Position numbers and translations under genes: made by a program. This document shows, piece by piece, positions 16,415 to 24,612 of a stretch of 64,000 nt of DNA. The notes below the pieces were generated by a model that was not told the DNA's origin, did no database searches, and saw nothing but the letters and a program-made list of their open reading frames with translations. This DNA comes from Stackebrandtia albiflava (GTDB lineage Bacteria > Actinomycetota > Actinomycetes > Mycobacteriales > Micromonosporaceae): the NCBI RefSeq assembly GCF_007994225.1, contig NZ_VLLL01000006.1, forward strand, positions 992,001 to 1,056,000, written 5' to 3'. Every line of letters starts with the position of its first letter. Position 1 is the stretch's first letter.

Positions 16415-16976
16415 CGAAGATCCTTTGCACGGTCCGGCGGCACAGCGCGCGGAAGTCGGTCTCGGACAGGCCGATGCGGCCCGCCAGGTAGAGCTGCACG
16501 AGCCCCTGGGTGTGGGAGGTGATGACCAACGCGGTTTCGAGGGGATCATCTCGACGCAGGATTCCCTCGCGCATGCCGTCGTTCATGAGCGCGACGACCG
16601 GGGCGAACGTGGGCGAGGCGCCGTCCGCGAAGTCCTCGGGGAAGCGCCGCGCCTCATCACGGCGCTCGGCGAGCAGGAACGCGTAGAGGTTCGGCTTGCC
16701 GAGCGCGAAGTCCAGGAAATCGTTCATGAGGCTGTCGCAGCGCTCGGTGAAGTCGTCGGGGCGTGGCCTGTCCCACGCGGCGCCGATGTCGGCGAAGGCG
16801 GTATCGGCGGCCGTGCGCAGTAGTGCCCGCCGGTTCGGGTAGTGCTTGTAGATCGCCATGGGCGTGATGCCGGTGGCGGCGGCGACGCGACGCATGGTCA
16901 CGGCGTCGGCGCCCTCCTCGTGCAGGATCGCCAGTGCCGCGTCGGCGATGCGTGCGGCGGTGGAGCGGTCAGCCAT
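16398..16976 (-). CDS. TetR-family regulator
   Basis: This 192-aa TetR-type repressor has a clear HTH at residues 26-50 (AVTMRRVAAATGITPMAIYK) followed by HYPNRRALLRTAAD, and a helical C-terminal ligand domain of the WHG/TetR_C type (DFLDFALGKPNLYAFLLAERR). It is the first gene of a two-gene unit with the overlapping Lnt-like enzyme. A dyad immediately upstream suggests autoregulation. Confidence 0.9.
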   Translation of the reverse strand: MADRSTAARIADAALAILHEEGADAVTMRRVAAATGITPMAIYKHYPNRRALLRTAADTAFADIGAAWDRPRPDDFTERCDSLMNDFLDFALGKPNLYAFLLAERRDEARRFPEDFADGASPTFAPVVALMNDGMREGILRRDDPLETALVITSHTQGLVQLYLAGRIGLSETDFRALCRRTVQRIFDGLKA

Positions 16977-16980
16977 GGTC

Positions 16981-17010
16981 TACACCGTATACCACGGGGT
17001 GTACGGTGTA
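16981..17010. promoter_or_regulatory. Operator-like dyad upstream of the TetR gene
   Basis: Arms TACACCGTATACC (16981-16993) and the complement of TACACCGTACACC (16998-17010) match in 12 of 13 positions around a 4-bp centre. It starts 4 bp upstream of the TetR ATG, where a bound repressor would block transcription. TetR dimers typically bind such sites. Confidence 0.7.
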
Positions 17011-17234
17011 AACCGGCCGCGGCGCGGGCGGCCTTAGAACGGGGGATGTGACACGCCCGATAGCGGGGCGCGGCGGGGGTGGCTGGCTTTACCGCGTCGC
17101 GGCTAGTAAGCTCTCTAGATGGCGCTGCGCGTCTTGTCCGTCATGCCTGGGTGCGCTTCCCCTGGGAGACGGACGCGGCTGAGACGACAGCACCACTCAG
17201 TATCGGATCCGAGAAAGTCACAGTAGCGGAGAAC

Positions 17235-17456
17235 ATGCCGAAAAAAGACGGCGCGATAGAGATCGAGGGCCGGGTGATCGAGCCCCTCCCGAACGCCATG
17301 TTCCGGGTGGAGCTGACCAACGGCCACAAGGTCTTGGCGCATATCAGCGGCAAGATGCGGCAGCACTACATCCGAATCCTCCCCGAGGACAGGGTGGTGG
17401 TGGAGCTGTCGCCGTACGACTTGTCCCGCGGCAGGATCGTCTACCGCTACCGATGA
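17235..17456 (+). CDS. infA: Translation initiation factor IF-1
   Basis: IF-1 (73 aa) binds the ribosomal A site during initiation. The sequence begins [20 protein letters not shown] and keeps the whole OB-fold signature, including [14 protein letters not shown] and ending [10 protein letters not shown]. The frame is open further upstream, but the ATG at 17235 gives the conserved IF-1 N-terminus. It opens the infA-rpmJ-rpsM-rpsK-rpsD-rpoA-rplQ operon. Upstream, TAGTAAGCT near 17103 could be part of a promoter, although I see no good -35 box. Confidence 0.98.
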   Translation: MPKKDGAIEIEGRVIEPLPNAMFRVELTNGHKVLAHISGKMRQHYIRILPEDRVVVELSPYDLSRGRIVYRYR

Positions 17457-17478
17457 CTGACGACACCAAGTAGGGCTT

Positions 17479-17592
17479 GTGAAGGTTAAGCCGAGCGTCA
17501 AGAAGATCTGCAACAAGTGCCGCACCATCCGTCGCAACGGCCGCGTCATGGTCATCTGCGAGGACCCGCGTCACAAGCAGCGTCAGGGCTGA
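17479..17592 (+). CDS. rpmJ: 50S ribosomal protein L36
   Basis: A 37-residue protein starts at the GTG 17479 and ends RHKQRQG. It reads [20 protein letters not shown] and then [17 protein letters not shown]. The C-x2-C, C and H residues form the zinc site of the zinc-containing (C+) L36 type. It lies 22 nt after infA, the invariant bacterial position. The gene is very short but unmistakable. Confidence 0.97.
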   Translation: MKVKPSVKKICNKCRTIRRNGRVMVICEDPRHKQRQG

Positions 17593-17780
17593 GCCACTAA
17601 CGCCGCCGATCTTCGGTCAGTACGCCACGTGAAATGACATCACTGTTCGCCATGGGCCGCACTCGTCACACTGAGTGCCGTCCAGGACACCCCCGGCGCG
17701 GAGGCCGGGGCTCCACCCGGGCAGGTGGAGAGGCGCGAACGGTGCAGACCTCCGCCTTATCAAGGAGACACAGCCCAGAT

Positions 17781-18161
17781 ATGGCACGTTTGGTAGGGGT
17801 CGATCTGCCGCGCGACAAGCGCCTGGAGATCGCACTCACGTACATCTTCGGTGTGGGCCGCACCCGCGCCGTGGAGACCTGTGCGCAGACCGGGGTCGAC
17901 CCGAACAAGCGCGTGCACGAACTCACCGACGGTGAGCTGGTCCAGCTCCGCGACTGGATCGAGGCTAACTACCAGGTGGAAGGTGACCTGCGCCGCGAGG
18001 TCGCCGCTGACATCCGCCGCAAGGTGGAGATCGGTTGTTACCAGGGCATCCGGCACCGCCGCGGTCTGCCGGTGCACGGACAGCGCACCCGGACCAACGC
18101 GCGTACGCGCAAGGGTCCCAAGCGCACGGTCGCCGGTAAGAAGAAGCCCGGTAAGAAGTAA
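17781..18161 (+). CDS. rpsM: 30S ribosomal protein S13
   Basis: S13 (126 aa) is in the head of the small subunit, contacts the P-site tRNA and forms the bridge to L5. The start [20 protein letters not shown] at 17781 is preceded by AAGGAG. Conserved motifs are [28 protein letters not shown] and the basic tail [15 protein letters not shown]. The 188-bp leader after rpmJ is long for this operon and contains a small GC-rich hairpin near 17688-17705, which might hold a regulatory structure. Confidence 0.98.
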   Translation: MARLVGVDLPRDKRLEIALTYIFGVGRTRAVETCAQTGVDPNKRVHELTDGELVQLRDWIEANYQVEGDLRREVAADIRRKVEIGCYQGIRHRRGLPVHGQRTRTNARTRKGPKRTVAGKKKPGKK

Positions 18162-18198
18162 CCGGCCGCAGACTTAAGCAATAGGAGCGCATCACTCA

Positions 18199-18603
18199 AT
18201 GGCTGGACCTAAGCCACGCGGCGGCGTCAAGAAGCTCCGCCGTAAGGAAAAGAAGAACGTCGCGGTGGGCCACGCCCACATCAAGAGCACGTTCAACAAC
18301 ACCATCGTCTCGATCACCGACCCCACCGGCGCGGTGATCTCCTGGTCGTCCTCCGGGCAGGTCGGCTTCAAGGGCTCGCGCAAGTCGACCCCGTTCGCCG
18401 CGCAGATGGCCGCCGAGGCCGCCGCCCGCCGTGCCATGGAGCACGGCATGCGCAAGGTCGACGTGTTCGTCAAGGGCCCCGGCTCGGGCCGCGAGACCGC
18501 GATCCGTTCGCTTCAGGCCGCGGGCCTGGAGGTCGGTTCGATCAACGACGTCACGCCGCAGCCGCACAACGGTTGCCGTCCGCCCAAGCGGCGGCGGGTC
18601 TGA
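18199..18603 (+). CDS. rpsK: 30S ribosomal protein S11
   Basis: S11 (134 aa) lies on the platform of the 30S subunit near the mRNA exit. Conserved sequence includes [40 protein letters not shown] and the C-terminal [18 protein letters not shown]. It lies 37 nt after rpsM and 20 nt before rpsD in the alpha operon. Confidence 0.98.
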   Translation: MAGPKPRGGVKKLRRKEKKNVAVGHAHIKSTFNNTIVSITDPTGAVISWSSSGQVGFKGSRKSTPFAAQMAAEAAARRAMEHGMRKVDVFVKGPGSGRETAIRSLQAAGLEVGSINDVTPQPHNGCRPPKRRRV

Positions 18604-18623
18604 GGTAAAGGAGTAGATGAACC

Positions 18624-19250
18624 ATGGCTCGTTACGCCGGACCCGACTGCCGTCGCTGCCGCCGCGAGAAGATGAAGCTGTTCCTCAAGGGCAGCAAGTG
18701 CGAGAGCGCGAAGTGCCCGCTCGAATCGCGTCCCTTCCCGCCCGGCCAGCACGGCCGCGGTCGCCCCAAGGAGACCGAGTACCTGCTTCAGATGCGGGAG
18801 AAGCAGAAGGCCAAGCGCACCTACGGTGTGCTGGAGAAGCAGTTCCGCAACTACTACGAGGAAGCCAACAAGCGCGCCGGCAAGACCGGTGAGGAGCTGC
18901 TGCGCATCCTCGAATCGCGGTTGGACAACGTCGTGTACCGCGCCGGCTTCGCCAAGTCCCGTGACATGGCCCGGCAGCTGGTGACCCACGGCCACTTCAT
19001 GGTGAACGGTCGCAAGGTCAACATCCCCTCGTTCCGGGTGACGGCCAAGGACATCGTCGAGGTCCGGCCGAAGTCCACCGAGATGACCCCCTTCGTGGTG
19101 GCCCGCGCCGAGGCCGGGGACAAGAACGTCCCCGCCTGGCTGGAGCCGATCCCCTCGAAGATGAAGATCCTGGTCCACTCGCTTCCGGCACGTCAGGTGA
19201 TCGACACCCAGGTGCAGGAGCAGTTGATCGTCGAGCTCTACTCGAAGTAG
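18624..19250 (+). CDS. rpsD: 30S ribosomal protein S4, zinc-binding form
   Basis: S4 (208 aa) nucleates assembly of the 5' domain of 16S rRNA. The N-terminus has four cysteines (C9, C12, C26, C31 in CRRCRREKMKLFLKGSKCES and AKC), the zinc-containing version. The S4 RNA-binding domain follows (LLRILESRLDNVVYRAGFAK), with HGHFMVNGRKVNIPSFRV. A GGAG-type ribosome site precedes ATG 18624. A GC-rich hairpin follows the stop, before rpoA. Confidence 0.98.
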   Translation: MARYAGPDCRRCRREKMKLFLKGSKCESAKCPLESRPFPPGQHGRGRPKETEYLLQMREKQKAKRTYGVLEKQFRNYYEEANKRAGKTGEELLRILESRLDNVVYRAGFAKSRDMARQLVTHGHFMVNGRKVNIPSFRVTAKDIVEVRPKSTEMTPFVVARAEAGDKNVPAWLEPIPSKMKILVHSLPARQVIDTQVQEQLIVELYSK

Positions 19251-19259
19251 CGCGTCGAT

Positions 19260-19291
19260 CGCGCGGCCCCGCGCTACCGTGGGGCCGCGCG
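19260..19291. terminator. GC hairpin between rpsD and rpoA
   Basis: Arms CGCGCGGCCCC (19260-19270) and GGGGCCGCGCG (19281-19291) form an 11-bp stem with a 10-nt loop. Since rpoA lies 55 nt downstream in the same operon, it may be a partial terminator or an RNA-processing site that tunes rpoA level. Confidence 0.5.
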
Positions 19292-19346
19292 TACTCCATG
19301 GTTTGTGACGTCATATGGCGGGCGTCCGACGAAAAGGAAACTCACA

Positions 19347-20381
19347 GTGCTCATCACTCAGCGACCCACTCTCAGCGAAGAGGCGTTGTCCGAGACCCGT
19401 TCACGGTTCTCCATCGAACCGCTGGAGCCCGGTTTCGGGTACACCCTCGGCAACTCGCTGCGGCGGACCCTGCTGTCGTCGATTCCCGGCGCGGCGGTCA
19501 CCTCGATCAAGATCGACGGCGTGCTGCACGAGTTCACCACGATCCCCGGTGCCAAGGAGGACGTGGTCGAACTGGTGCTCAACGTCAAGCAGTTGTGCGT
19601 CAGCTCCGACCACGACGAGCCGGTCACCATGTACCTGCGTAAGCAGGGCCCGGGCGACGTCACCGCCGGTGACATCCAGCCGCCGTCGGGCGTGACCGTC
19701 CACAACCCGGAGCTGAAGCTCGCCACGCTGAACGCCAAGGGCCGGCTCGACATGGAGTTCACCGTCGAGCGTGGCCGCGGCTACGTGTCGGCGGCGCAGA
19801 ACAAGCAGCCGAACCAGAGCATCGGCCGGATCCCGGTGGACTCGATCTACTCGCCGGTCGTGAAGGTCAGCTACCGGGTGGAGGCCACCCGTGTCGAGCA
19901 GCGCACCGACTTCGACAAGCTGATCATCGACGTGGAGACCAAGCCGTCGATCGGCCCGCGCACCGCGCTGGCGTCGGCCGGTTCCACGCTGGTGGAGCTG
20001 TTCGGCCTGTACCGGGAACTCGACTCCGCCGCCGAGGGTATCGACGTGGGCCCGTCGCCCGCCGACGCCCAGCTCGCCGCCGATCTGGCGTTGCCGATCG
20101 AGGAGCTGGAGCTGACCGTCCGGTCGTACAACTGCCTCAAGCGGGAGGGCGTCGACACCGTCGGCGAGCTCATCAACCGCACGGAGGCCGACCTGCTCGA
20201 CATCCGCAACTTCGGGCAGAAGTCGATCGACGAGGTGAAGATGAAGCTGGCCGGTCTCGGGCTGGCGCTGAAGGACTCGCCGGGCACCTTCGACCCGGCC
20301 GAGGCGGCCGCCACCTACGACGACGGTGAGTACGACGACTACGACGACGGCGAAGACCTTCGCGAGACCGAGCGGCTCTAA
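19347..20381 (+). CDS. rpoA: DNA-directed RNA polymerase subunit alpha
   Basis: The alpha subunit (344 aa) dimerises to start RNA polymerase assembly. The GTG at 19347 gives the usual actinobacterial N-terminus ([20 protein letters not shown]) and follows AAAAGGAAA; the frame is open for 14 codons further upstream. The alpha-NTD has [20 protein letters not shown] and [19 protein letters not shown]. The alpha-CTD has [20 protein letters not shown] and [19 protein letters not shown]. The tail is strongly acidic ([13 protein letters not shown]), as in related genera. Confidence 0.98.
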   Translation: MLITQRPTLSEEALSETRSRFSIEPLEPGFGYTLGNSLRRTLLSSIPGAAVTSIKIDGVLHEFTTIPGAKEDVVELVLNVKQLCVSSDHDEPVTMYLRKQGPGDVTAGDIQPPSGVTVHNPELKLATLNAKGRLDMEFTVERGRGYVSAAQNKQPNQSIGRIPVDSIYSPVVKVSYRVEATRVEQRTDFDKLIIDVETKPSIGPRTALASAGSTLVELFGLYRELDSAAEGIDVGPSPADAQLAADLALPIEELELTVRSYNCLKREGVDTVGELINRTEADLLDIRNFGQKSIDEVKMKLAGLGLALKDSPGTFDPAEAAATYDDGEYDDYDDGEDLRETERL

Positions 20382-20477
20382 GGGCTGTGTCGCTACCGTC
20401 CCCGTCTCGGCGGCGCGGTGACAGGCCGTCCGTCGCCGGGACGCGGATAGCAACGTACATAAAGGAGTTATAGAACA

Positions 20478-21041
20478 ATGCCACAGCCCACCAAGGGTGC
20501 CCGCCTGGGCGGCTCGCCGGCGCACCAGCGGCTGATGCTGGCGAACCTCGCCACCTCGCTGTTTCGCCACGGCAAGATCACCACGACCGAGGCGAAGGCC
20601 CGTCGGCTGCGTCCCTACGCCGAGCGGCTGGTGACCTTCGCCAAGCGGGGCGACCTGGCTTCGCGTCGTCGCGCCATCGCGCGCATGACCGACCGCGACG
20701 TCACCCATGACCTGTTCGACGAGATCGCGCAGCGGTACACCAACCGTGAGGGCGGCTACACCCGCATCGTCAAGATCGGCCCCCGTAAGGGCGACAACGC
20801 CCCCATGGCGGTCATCGAACTGGTCGAGGAGCTGGCCGAGGCCCCCGCTCCCAAGCGGAAGAAGGCCACCCGCAAGGCCGCCAAGGCCGAGGCGGTCGAG
20901 GCGCTGGCCGGCGGTGACGACGAGACCGTTCCCGCCACCACCACCGAGGCGGCGGCGGACGACGCCAAGGCCGAGGCCGAGGCCGAGGCCGACGAGTCGG
21001 ACACCGCCGAGGAGTCCGGCGACAAGGCCGACGACAAGTAA
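20478..21041 (+). CDS. rplQ: 50S ribosomal protein L17 with acidic C-terminal extension
   Basis: L17 (187 aa) consists of a normal core of about 120 residues ([20 protein letters not shown] then [42 protein letters not shown]) followed by about 65 residues rich in Ala, Glu, Asp and Lys (for example [20 protein letters not shown]). Such tails are common in actinobacterial L17 and probably disordered. AAGGAG precedes the ATG. truA starts 6 nt after the stop. Confidence 0.97.
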   Translation: MPQPTKGARLGGSPAHQRLMLANLATSLFRHGKITTTEAKARRLRPYAERLVTFAKRGDLASRRRAIARMTDRDVTHDLFDEIAQRYTNREGGYTRIVKIGPRKGDNAPMAVIELVEELAEAPAPKRKKATRKAAKAEAVEALAGGDDETVPATTTEAAADDAKAEAEAEADESDTAEESGDKADDK

Positions 21042-21047
21042 TCCGGC

Positions 21048-21947
21048 ATGACCGTGGACGGCCGTGCTCCGGTTCCCGACGTGGAACCGGGCGCGGCCGT
21101 TTCGCGTGTCCGGCTGGACATCCGTTACGACGGCGCCGGGTTCGCGGGTTGGGCCGCGCAACGGGGGCAACGCACCGTGGCCGGGGAGGTCGGACTGGCG
21201 CTGAGCAGGCTGTTCCCGGGCGCCACCGGTTTGACGGTCGCGGGCAGGACCGACACCGGAGTCCACGCCACCGGTCAGGTCGCGCACGTGGACGTGCCCG
21301 TCGAGGAGTGGGAACGGCACGCCGACCGGGTGCTGTGGCGGTTGCGTGGCATCCTCCCGCCCGACATCCGGGTCACGGCGGCCACCGTGGTGACGTCCCG
21401 GTTCAGCGCGCGGTTCTCCGCGTTGTGGCGACGGTACGAGTACCGGGTGTCGGACACCGAGTGGGGCGTGTCGCCGCTTCGCAGGCACGACACCCTGGCG
21501 TGGACCCGCCCGCTCGACATGGCGGCGATGAACCGCGCGGCGACGGTCCTGCTGGGTGAACGCGACTTCGCGGCGTTCTGTAAGCGCCGCGAAGGCGCCA
21601 CGACGATCCGGGCGTTGCACCGGTTGACGTGGAGCCGGGGCGAGGACGGGATCCTGGTCGCGACGGTCGTCGCCGACGCGTTCTGTCATTCGATGGTCCG
21701 CAGCCTGGTCGGGGCGATGCTGGCGGTGGGCGACGGGCGGCGTGACGTCGAGTGGCTGGCCGGTCTGCTGCGCCGCACCGACCGGAGCGGCGAGGTCGTG
21801 GTCGCGCCCGCGCACGGCCTCACCCTCGCCGAGGTGGCGTATCCGCGCGACCCGGCCGAATGGGGGACGCGCTCCGACGAGACCCGCCGGATGCGCACGC
21901 TGCCGGACGCCGTTCCCGATTCCGGCGGGAGCGGTGCGGCGGTGTGA
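21048..21947 (+). CDS. truA: tRNA pseudouridine(38-40) synthase TruA
   Basis: TruA (299 aa) isomerises uridines 38-40 in the tRNA anticodon stem. The catalytic Asp is in AGRTDTGVHATGQVAHVD (near residue 67). Other conserved pieces are DIRYDGAGFAGWAAQ, FSARFSALWRRYEYRV and FCHSMVRSLVGAMLAVGDGR. It is tightly linked to rplQ. It ends the ribosomal operon and converges on the minus-strand secretion cassette only 15 bp away. Confidence 0.96.
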   Translation: MTVDGRAPVPDVEPGAAVSRVRLDIRYDGAGFAGWAAQRGQRTVAGEVGLALSRLFPGATGLTVAGRTDTGVHATGQVAHVDVPVEEWERHADRVLWRLRGILPPDIRVTAATVVTSRFSARFSALWRRYEYRVSDTEWGVSPLRRHDTLAWTRPLDMAAMNRAATVLLGERDFAAFCKRREGATTIRALHRLTWSRGEDGILVATVVADAFCHSMVRSLVGAMLAVGDGRRDVEWLAGLLRRTDRSGEVVVAPAHGLTLAEVAYPRDPAEWGTRSDETRRMRTLPDAVPDSGGSGAAV

Positions 21948-21962
21948 CCGCACGGTTCGGTG

Positions 21963-23138
21963 TCACGCCGCGGCGTCGGACGGTTCCCCGGGCGTGGCGG
22001 CGGACGTGCCCTCCTCTGTGGACGGGCGCGGTGCCCGCAGCAGGTCGGGGTTGTCGGCCATCAGTTTCGCCAGCGCCCCCAAACCGTTGACACCGATCTC
22101 GGTGTAGCCGCGGTCCAGCTCCCGATAGGTCGTGTCGAGGGCCGTCATGATCTTCTCCACGATGACCTCCGGGGTGGGGCCGCCCAGTTCATGCCCGACA
22201 ACACCGGCGGCGGTGAGCCGCCGCGCGTCGTCCACGTGACCCTCCAGCGGACCGCCGCCGTCGCCCAGCAGTGTGATCCCGGTGCCGCCGCCGGTCAGGC
22301 GGGCGACGCCGTCCGCGAGGGCGGTGACGCCGGTGGTGAGCCCGAGGCCGGTGGGGAAGGTGTCGGCGCCGCCGGGGCAGCAGTCGTCGTGCGACTCGAT
22401 CGCCTCGAGGCCGTCGTGTGCGATGCGGTCGACGTCCTCCCTGGCGCGGGTCAGGAGTCCCTGGTGGAGGCCCAGCAGGTTCCGCATCGCGCGCAGCACG
22501 TTGATCTGGTTCCCGGCGGCGGTGGGGATGCGGGGCAGGAACTCGTCCCGGAACCGGGTGGAGGTCTCCGACTCCCAGCCGGTGGTCGCGGCGGCGACCC
22601 CGCCGACGTCGGCGACGACGGCCGCTCCCAGCATGCCGTCCCCGAGACGTTCGGAGGCGAGACCGACGTCGATCTCGCCGCCTTCGGACCTGCGCACCTC
22701 GATCAGCGGCCCGGTGCCGGCGATCTCCTCCAGCGAGCGGATCGGCGGAGCCGTCCGGCCGGGCTGCGGCAGCCGCCTGCCCCTGGTGAACCGGGCGACG
22801 ATCCAGCCCAGGTGCCGGTCGCGCAGTCCGGCCTCCGCCTCGGCGGCGTCGCTCGACCGGAACGACAACAGGTCGATGCGGTAGTCGTCCCGGTAGGCGT
22901 CGACGAGTGCCCGCCAGTCCTCGTCGAGCAGGCTGTAGCCCTCGTCGGCGGGGACGCGCGCGGTGACGTCGTCGGTTCCCATCGCGATCCGCACGGCCTC
23001 GCGGGCGCGTTCGGCGTCCTTGAGGACGGTGCGCGCGGTCCGTTCGGCGACCCTGTCCCGGATCGCGACGGCCAGGGCCCTGACGTGGGCGGAGAACGCG
23101 ACCTCGTCCATGTGCCGGTGTTCTGGGCAGGCGGGCAT
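21963..23138 (-). CDS. Uncharacterised 391-aa protein of a type VII secretion-associated cassette
   Basis: This 391-aa protein has no signal peptide. It starts at the ATG 23138, 2 bp after the stop of the EspC-like gene, and the last of three co-directional genes. Sequence blocks include an N-terminal helical part (VRALAVAIRDRVAERTARTV), DYRIDLLSFRSSD, a central stretch with a CC pair (ESHDDCCPGGADTF) and a Gly-rich segment (LTGGGTGITLLGDGGG), then VVGHELGGPTPEVIVEKIMT. I do not recognise a domain. Linkage suggests a secreted substrate, chaperone or effector, but nothing proves it. Confidence 0.7.
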   Translation of the reverse strand: MPACPEHRHMDEVAFSAHVRALAVAIRDRVAERTARTVLKDAERAREAVRIAMGTDDVTARVPADEGYSLLDEDWRALVDAYRDDYRIDLLSFRSSDAAEAEAGLRDRHLGWIVARFTRGRRLPQPGRTAPPIRSLEEIAGTGPLIEVRRSEGGEIDVGLASERLGDGMLGAAVVADVGGVAAATTGWESETSTRFRDEFLPRIPTAAGNQINVLRAMRNLLGLHQGLLTRAREDVDRIAHDGLEAIESHDDCCPGGADTFPTGLGLTTGVTALADGVARLTGGGTGITLLGDGGGPLEGHVDDARRLTAAGVVGHELGGPTPEVIVEKIMTALDTTYRELDRGYTEIGVNGLGALAKLMADNPDLLRAPRPSTEEGTSAATPGEPSDAAA

Positions 23139-23140
23139 GT

Positions 23141-23548
23141 TCAGTCCTCCCGCGCCGTCGGATCGTCCGGTTCGGAGGTCTCGCCCGTGCCGGCGGCGGG
23201 TGCGTCCTCGTCGGCGACCGCGTCGGTGCCGGGCACGGGAGCCTCTTCGTCGGTCTGCCGGCCGGCGTGGCGGAGCACGTCGGCTCCGGCGTCGTCGGCG
23301 AGGTGGACGGAGGTGACGTAGTGGGCGAGTGTGTTCCCGGTGTCGTGGCAGCTGTCGCGGCTGTCGGCCAGGTAGTCCCGGATGATGTGGACGACGTCGG
23401 CCCACGCCCCGCCCACGGCGGTGCTCTCGAACATCCGGGTCGTGTCGCCGGTGAGGTCCTCGACGCGCGCGGCGGCGTCGCCGTAGCCGCCGCCCAGGTG
23501 GCTGAGCAGCCGGGAGGCGGTGAGGATTCCGGTCGTGTCGGCTTCCAT
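23141..23548 (-). CDS. EspC/WXG100-like small helical protein
   Basis: This 135-aa protein begins with about 95 mostly helical residues of the size of WXG100/EspC-type secretion substrates. The segment DTGNTLAHYVTSVHLADDAG matches the characteristic late helix of the ESX-associated EspC/DUF2580 group. A disordered acidic tail follows (DEEAPVPGTDAVADEDAPAA). The GAGGGGG ribosome site precedes ATG 23548. Neighbours are a YbaB-like gene and an unknown gene, a common cassette in mycelial actinobacteria. No ESX ATPase or membrane component is in the window. Confidence 0.65.
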   Translation of the reverse strand: MEADTTGILTASRLLSHLGGGYGDAAARVEDLTGDTTRMFESTAVGGAWADVVHIIRDYLADSRDSCHDTGNTLAHYVTSVHLADDAGADVLRHAGRQTDEEAPVPGTDAVADEDAPAAGTGETSEPDDPTARED

Positions 23549-23557
23549 GTGTCCCCC

Positions 23558-24115
23558 TCAGCCCCTTCCGCGCGCGAGGTCGCGCAGGAACTCGCTCGGC
23601 CCCAGGTGTTCGCGGCGCAGCAGGTGCATGCGGGCGCGCCAGCGGCTCATGGTGAGTTCGATGAGCCGGGCCAGTTCGGGAAGGAACTCTGCCTCGGGGA
23701 CCGATTGGACGGTTCCGCGCCGCAACCGGATCCGCCAGTCGGTGCCACCGCCCACGCGGATGATGACGTTGGCGCTGCGGGTCTCGATGTGGGTGTTGTC
23801 GCGCGCCTCCCACAGTCGGCGTTCGGCGGGCGTCTCGGCCTCGCGGTCGCGGAGTTCGCGGCCGTACCCGAGGGCGGCCTGTTTGGCGGCGCGGCGGGCG
23901 CGGAGGCGTGACACCCAGACGAGCCGGGCGAGTTGGGTGAGTTGGCGTTCGAGCTCGGGTTCGGAGTACGCCCGGTAGGTGAAGGGCAGGAACGAGACAC
24001 CCTTGACCTCGTCGCCGGTGACGGTCGCGCCGAGGTTGCCGTCCGGTGACCGCACCTCCTCGCCGTGCCGTGCGATCTCGCGCGCGAAGACGCTCTCGGG
24101 TGGGGGCGCGTGCAT
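23558..24115 (-). CDS. YbaB/EbfC-like protein with C-terminal extension
   Basis: This 185-aa protein is first in the three-gene cassette. Residues 20-85 resemble the YbaB/EbfC fold: a DGNLGATVTGDEVKGVSFLP beta-hairpin followed by a helix (SEPELERQLTQLARLVWVSR). The family binds nucleoid DNA, but in actinobacteria divergent copies are often encoded with WXG100/EspC-like proteins and their role there is unclear. The second half (RSANVIIRVGGGTDWRIRLR) is not recognised. The gene is divergent from a TetR gene across a 497-bp region carrying a repeat element. Confidence 0.65.
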   Translation of the reverse strand: MHAPPPESVFAREIARHGEEVRSPDGNLGATVTGDEVKGVSFLPFTYRAYSEPELERQLTQLARLVWVSRLRARRAAKQAALGYGRELRDREAETPAERRLWEARDNTHIETRSANVIIRVGGGTDWRIRLRRGTVQSVPEAEFLPELARLIELTMSRWRARMHLLRREHLGPSEFLRDLARGRG

Positions 24116-24382
24116 GTCGGGTCACCGTCTCTCGTCGATGTGCCGGTCGTCGTGGAGTCCGGTCGCGTGGGTGCCCCACCGTATCGGAAATGCGCAAATC
24201 GCCCGCAACGATCCGGCCCGCCCGCGTTCACCTGGGGTTTCGTTCCGCGCGGGACGGCGGGGCCGGACATGTCGGCGGCGGGGTTCACGCCGGCTTAACG
24301 GAACCGGGCGAAGGGTGTCGGCCCGGTGTCCGAACGCCACGGCACCGGCGGCGGACCGGAGTGTGACTTGCCTCTCTCATTG
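24116..24382. other. Intergenic stretch upstream of the secretion cassette
   Basis: No gene is supported here. The first part should carry the promoter of the minus-strand cassette, but I see no convincing -35/-10 pair. The rest is GC-rich and featureless until the repeat element at 24383. Confidence 0.4.
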
Positions 24383-24540
24383 CCCGCTCGGTCCTCGCCC
24401 GGTGGCGCTCATCCCCGCTTGGTCCTCGCCCGGTGGGCGAGTCACGCCCGAAATGCGTGATTCATTCCGATTCGAGTGGCAACGGCGGGGACCAAGCGCC
24501 CCACGGCGGGGACCAAGCGAAACGGCGCGGGGACCAGGCG
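24383..24540. repeat. Phased GCTTGG/CCAAGC element, site B
   Basis: Two forward units of 23 bp (CCCGCTCGGTCCTCGCCCGG at 24383 and CCCGCTTGGTCCTCGCCCGG at 24414) lie 31 bp apart and differ at one base. Three inverted motifs GACCAAGC, GACCAAGC and GACCAGGC start at 24490, 24511 and 24532, exactly 21 bp apart. The inner inverted pair is again 73 bp centre to centre. The core between is locally AT-rich (GAAATGCGTGATTCATTCCG). It lies 72 bp before the TetR gene. Confidence 0.78.
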
Positions 24541-24599
24541 GAATCGAGGGCGCCGAGGGTGGCCGGATCGGTGGGCTCGCCGCTGCCTGGCCGATGCGT

Positions 24600-24605
24600 T
24601 AGAAT
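24600..24605 (+). promoter_or_regulatory. Putative -10 box of a leaderless TetR gene
   Basis: TAGAAT lies 7 nt upstream of the ATG at 24613 and there is no Shine-Dalgarno sequence, so transcription probably starts at or next to the start codon. No clear -35 box is seen, which could mean activation by a factor bound to the adjacent repeat element. That last point is speculative. Confidence 0.4.
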
Positions 24606-24612
24606 CCTGGTC

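Noticed and set aside
19401-21953. 850-codon open frame on the minus strand
   Set aside because: It is antisense to rpoA, rplQ and truA, all certain genes. Long antisense frames are expected in high-GC DNA, and the product is Arg/Gly/Pro-rich without domains.
24383-24540. Site B as a CRISPR array
   Set aside because: The direct units are short, vary in orientation, have fixed 10-13-bp gaps rather than 30-bp unique spacers, and no cas gene is present.
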